DNA of 8,601 bases from an uncultured Bacteriovorax sp. (GTDB lineage: Bacteria > Bdellovibrionota > Bacteriovoracia > Bacteriovoracales > Bacteriovoracaceae), in contig CAMLRB010000148.1 of NCBI GenBank assembly GCA_946482295.1, forward strand, positions 1 through 8,601, given 5' to 3'. The notes beneath the pieces were generated by a model that was given only the letters and a program-made list of their open reading frames with translations, ran no database searches and was not told where the DNA came from. The translations under genes and the position numbers were made by a program. Below, in pieces: positions 6,952 to 8,601 of this stretch (position 1 is its first letter; each line of letters begins with the position of its first letter).

Positions 6952-8601
6952 TTATTCACCTTTTATGTAATTGAAGAAACTCTTCATATGGGTATTATTG
7001 TGCAATTTCATTAAATCATCGTTTTGTGCAAGTTTAGTATTTGATGGTTTGACAAGCAGATACCCTTGCATCTCAAGGTGAAGTGCGGAACAAAACTCCG
7101 TACAGTAAAAAGGAAATACTCCTGGTCTATCAGCTGTAAATGTTACTGTTGCTGATTTACCTGGCTCCCAACTTCCATGAACGTTATAAGTGTCGATAGT
7201 AAAACCATGCACCTGATCTTTTGATTGTTCATTACTAGTTAAGTGAATGCTGACAATGTCACCTTGTTCAACCTCAATGAAGTCTGGCGTAATATGACTT
7301 CTGATAAGTGTGGCATAAACGTGAACTCGTTTACCGTGGCGGATAACCTTCTCTTGGCCTGAAGGCGTTTTATAATTTGAGATTAAACCTGTACGAGGGT
7401 CAGTTCCGATTTTGTATTTGTAGACTGGTTTATTGAGTGTGGCCGACAAGGCAACGGCCGCGAGTCTCGTGGCCTGTGGAATGGAGGCATCGTAAAGAGA
7501 CATCATATTTTCAGCTTTTATATCTACAAGTTGAACTGATATAGCAGTTTGTGGACCCACGTTAGTGAATCTTCCAGTTGCCGAGTGGTTTGTGAGAACA
7601 GCATAACCTTCACTTGGAGAACTTGTGTCAGATCCAGGGATCATTATTTTTCCCGGGATATAGTTGAGTTCAAGCTTAGATAAAATTTTACCAGATGTAG
7701 ATATCCTGACGAGTTGTTGAGTTGCTAGGAGAGTGACATAAATATTTTCTTTCGCGAATGCTGCATCTACAGAATTGCTTCCAACATCAATTAATTTAAT
7801 TTCAGGATTAGACTTTTTTGCAGATGTGAGATCTACCAATGAGATTGTGTGAAGTTTACGGTTTGTAATAACGGCCTGCTCTCCAGAACCCGAGACAATA
7901 ATTTGATCTGAACCTTCTGTGATCGGGATTTGTGTAAGGATTTTTTTACTTAGTGCCACCTCAGCGTTGATGCTAAAATGATTTTTAGTTTTCGTACCGT
8001 TATTTGCGAGTATTTTTTCAGCGGCCTTCCAATCGAGAATGTTTAAAAGAACTCTATCCCCCTTTGAAAGATAGAATAATAAACCTTCAGATGATCCTTT
8101 TCCCATGGTAGGAGAAGAAAGGCCTTCACTTTGCTGAAGAACTGTGAATGAATTAACGGGATCGATGAAAAACATCTTGTGGTCTGCATTCTTCTTCTCA
8201 ACGAATTTCCAAAGAGTCGCACCTGATAGTTTTTTTCCGTCGATCATTTCTGGATAGGCCGTCGTTTGTGCGACATAGTCAGTATTTTCACTGACGGAAA
8301 CATCGGGGTTGCTGTTTTTAAAAAGCGGATTAGTGACGATTTGTTTTGTTTCGTATTCCGATAAATCGACCAAACCAATTCTTCCATTGGCAGCATCTGA
8401 CATAAAAACAACTCTGGCATCATGCTGTCCTTTCGTTAAGGATAGAGCAGGCCTACCAGAGTCTCCAAAAGAGTACTCGATTTCATCTCTTGAACTGTTT
8501 TTGATTATACTTTTACTCTCGTCATCAAAAGCATAACCTTGCCAAGGTTCGGCCGAAAAGACCGAAACATATTTTAAAATTTTCATTGAAGGAAGACCTA
8601 C
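6952..8601 (-). CDS. NosZ paralogue with intact CuA site but no CuZ ligands (probable electron-entry subunit; 5' end outside window)
   Basis: The frame is open to the window edge: five codons (VGLPS) precede the ATG at 8586 and match GVPSM of NosZ, so that Met is internal and the start and signal peptide lie beyond 8601. Numbering from that Met, 544 residues remain. The propeller part aligns with the downstream NosZ over stretches such as ETKQIV.NP, VGP and GTDP, but every CuZ histidine is changed: G44, R45, N93, D227, S272, K313 and L375. The C-terminal cupredoxin is complete: H460 in VHGF, then CTEFCSALHLEM with C495, C499, H503 and M506, the full CuA set. The residue between the cysteines is Glu as in cytochrome oxidase subunit II; Pseudomonas-type NosZ has Trp. 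There is no cytochrome domain; it ends in a short tail with two His and two Met. Inferred role: accepts electrons at CuA and passes them to CuZ of the next gene's product. Confidence 0.9.
   Translation of the reverse strand, partial: VGLPSMKILKYVSVFSAEPWQGYAFDDESKSIIKNSSRDEIEYSFGDSGRPALSLTKGQHDARVVFMSDAANGRIGLVDLSEYETKQIVTNPLFKNSNPDVSVSENTDYVAQTTAYPEMIDGKKLSGATLWKFVEKKNADHKMFFIDPVNSFTVLQQSEGLSSPTMGKGSSEGLLFYLSKGDRVLLNILDWKAAEKILANNGTKTKNHFSINAEVALSKKILTQIPITEGSDQIIVSGSGEQAVITNRKLHTISLVDLTSAKKSNPEIKLIDVGSNSVDAAFAKENIYVTLLATQQLVRISTSGKILSKLELNYIPGKIMIPGSDTSSPSEGYAVLTNHSATGRFTNVGPQTAISVQLVDIKAENMMSLYDASIPQATRLAAVALSATLNKPVYKYKIGTDPRTGLISNYKTPSGQEKVIRHGKRVHVYATLIRSHITPDFIEVEQGDIVSIHLTSNEQSKDQVHGFTIDTYNVHGSWEPGKSATVTFTADRPGVFPFYCTEFCSALHLEMQGYLLVKPSNTKLAQNDDLMKLHNNTHMKSFFNYIKGE
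6956..6962 (-). promoter_or_regulatory. ribosome binding site of nosZ, deciding the ATG start
   Basis: Read on the minus strand, AAGGTGA lies five bases before the ATG at 6950. It matches the anti-Shine-Dalgarno core well and overlaps the alternative GTG at 6959, which has no good site of its own. It sits within the last codons of the upstream paralogue, whose TAA stop (6954-6952) is one base from the ATG. Ribosomes ending the CuA subunit are thus placed to start the CuZ subunit. Confidence 0.7.

Noticed and set aside
6972..6986. TGAAGA-AAC-TCTTCA inverted repeat upstream of nosZ.
   Set aside because: Six AT-rich pairs inside coding sequence with no extension; expected by chance in a window this size.
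8535..8557. Overlapping small dyads (AACCTTG/CAAGGTT and TTCGGCCGAA), and a similar ACCGGCCGGT at 5583-5592.
   Set aside because: Short, within conserved coding sequence, and partly a by-product of the general excess of GGCC.
6952..8601. The CuA-bearing NosZ paralogue might be a pseudogene.
   Set aside because: Its frame is open for about 550 codons, the CuA site is perfect, scaffold segments are conserved, and it is coupled to nosZ. Loss is restricted in effect to the CuZ site.
8586..8601. ATG at 8586 as the true start of the rightmost gene.
   Set aside because: Five in-frame codons before it (VGLPS) match the GVPS preceding the same Met in the downstream NosZ, and there is no signal peptide after it, so the gene continues beyond the window.

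Overview
This window is most of a nitrous-oxide-respiration (nos) gene cluster from an AT-rich Gram-negative-type bacterium. The cluster resembles the clade II ('atypical') type: the catalytic protein carries a Sec-type signal peptide and a C-terminal cytochrome c domain, as in Wolinella-like NosZ. The lineage cannot be fixed from the window. Codon style (AT-rich, many GGCC tetramers, Ala GCC often after a G-ending codon) made me think of Bdellovibrionota/Bacteriovorax relatives, but that is only a guess.

Layout. At the left edge, on the + strand, is the C-terminal half of nnrS (1-670), a membrane haem/copper protein linked to nitric oxide tolerance. Eight bases further on it meets, tail to tail, a tightly packed seven-gene block on the - strand. 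In transcription order (right to left) this block is: a NosZ-like protein cut by the right window edge (6952-8601); nosZ with a cytochrome c tail (4593-6950); nosD (3332-4609); nosF (2460-3332); nosL (2077-2463); nosY (1248-2075); and a four-helix membrane protein of unknown function (679-1251). Every junction overlaps or is separated by a single base, so this looks like one transcript with coupled translation. Its promoter lies beyond the right edge. No gene-free stretch longer than 8 bases exists. No RNA genes, mobile elements or CRISPR were seen.

The main result is the pair of NosZ paralogues. In ordinary NosZ each subunit carries a seven-histidine CuZ site in an N-terminal beta-propeller and a CuA site in a C-terminal cupredoxin domain; the enzyme is a head-to-tail homodimer in which CuA of one subunit feeds CuZ of the other. 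Here the two functions are divided between adjacent genes. The 785-aa protein keeps all seven CuZ histidines but has lost every CuA side-chain ligand that I can align. The upstream protein keeps a perfect CuA motif (C-x3-C-x3-H-x2-M plus the upstream His) but has replaced all seven CuZ histidines. Both reading frames are open and align largely without gaps around these sites. The natural reading is an obligate heteromeric N2O reductase: a CuA electron-entry subunit plus a CuZ catalytic subunit, the latter with its own fused haem c.

The remaining genes fit assembly of that enzyme: NosL (copper-binding lipoprotein), and NosD with the NosF ATPase and NosY permease (CuZ maturation). A 12-bp perfect hairpin just after the nosZ stop, inside the 5' end of nosD, could set the expression ratio between the enzyme subunits and the maturation genes.
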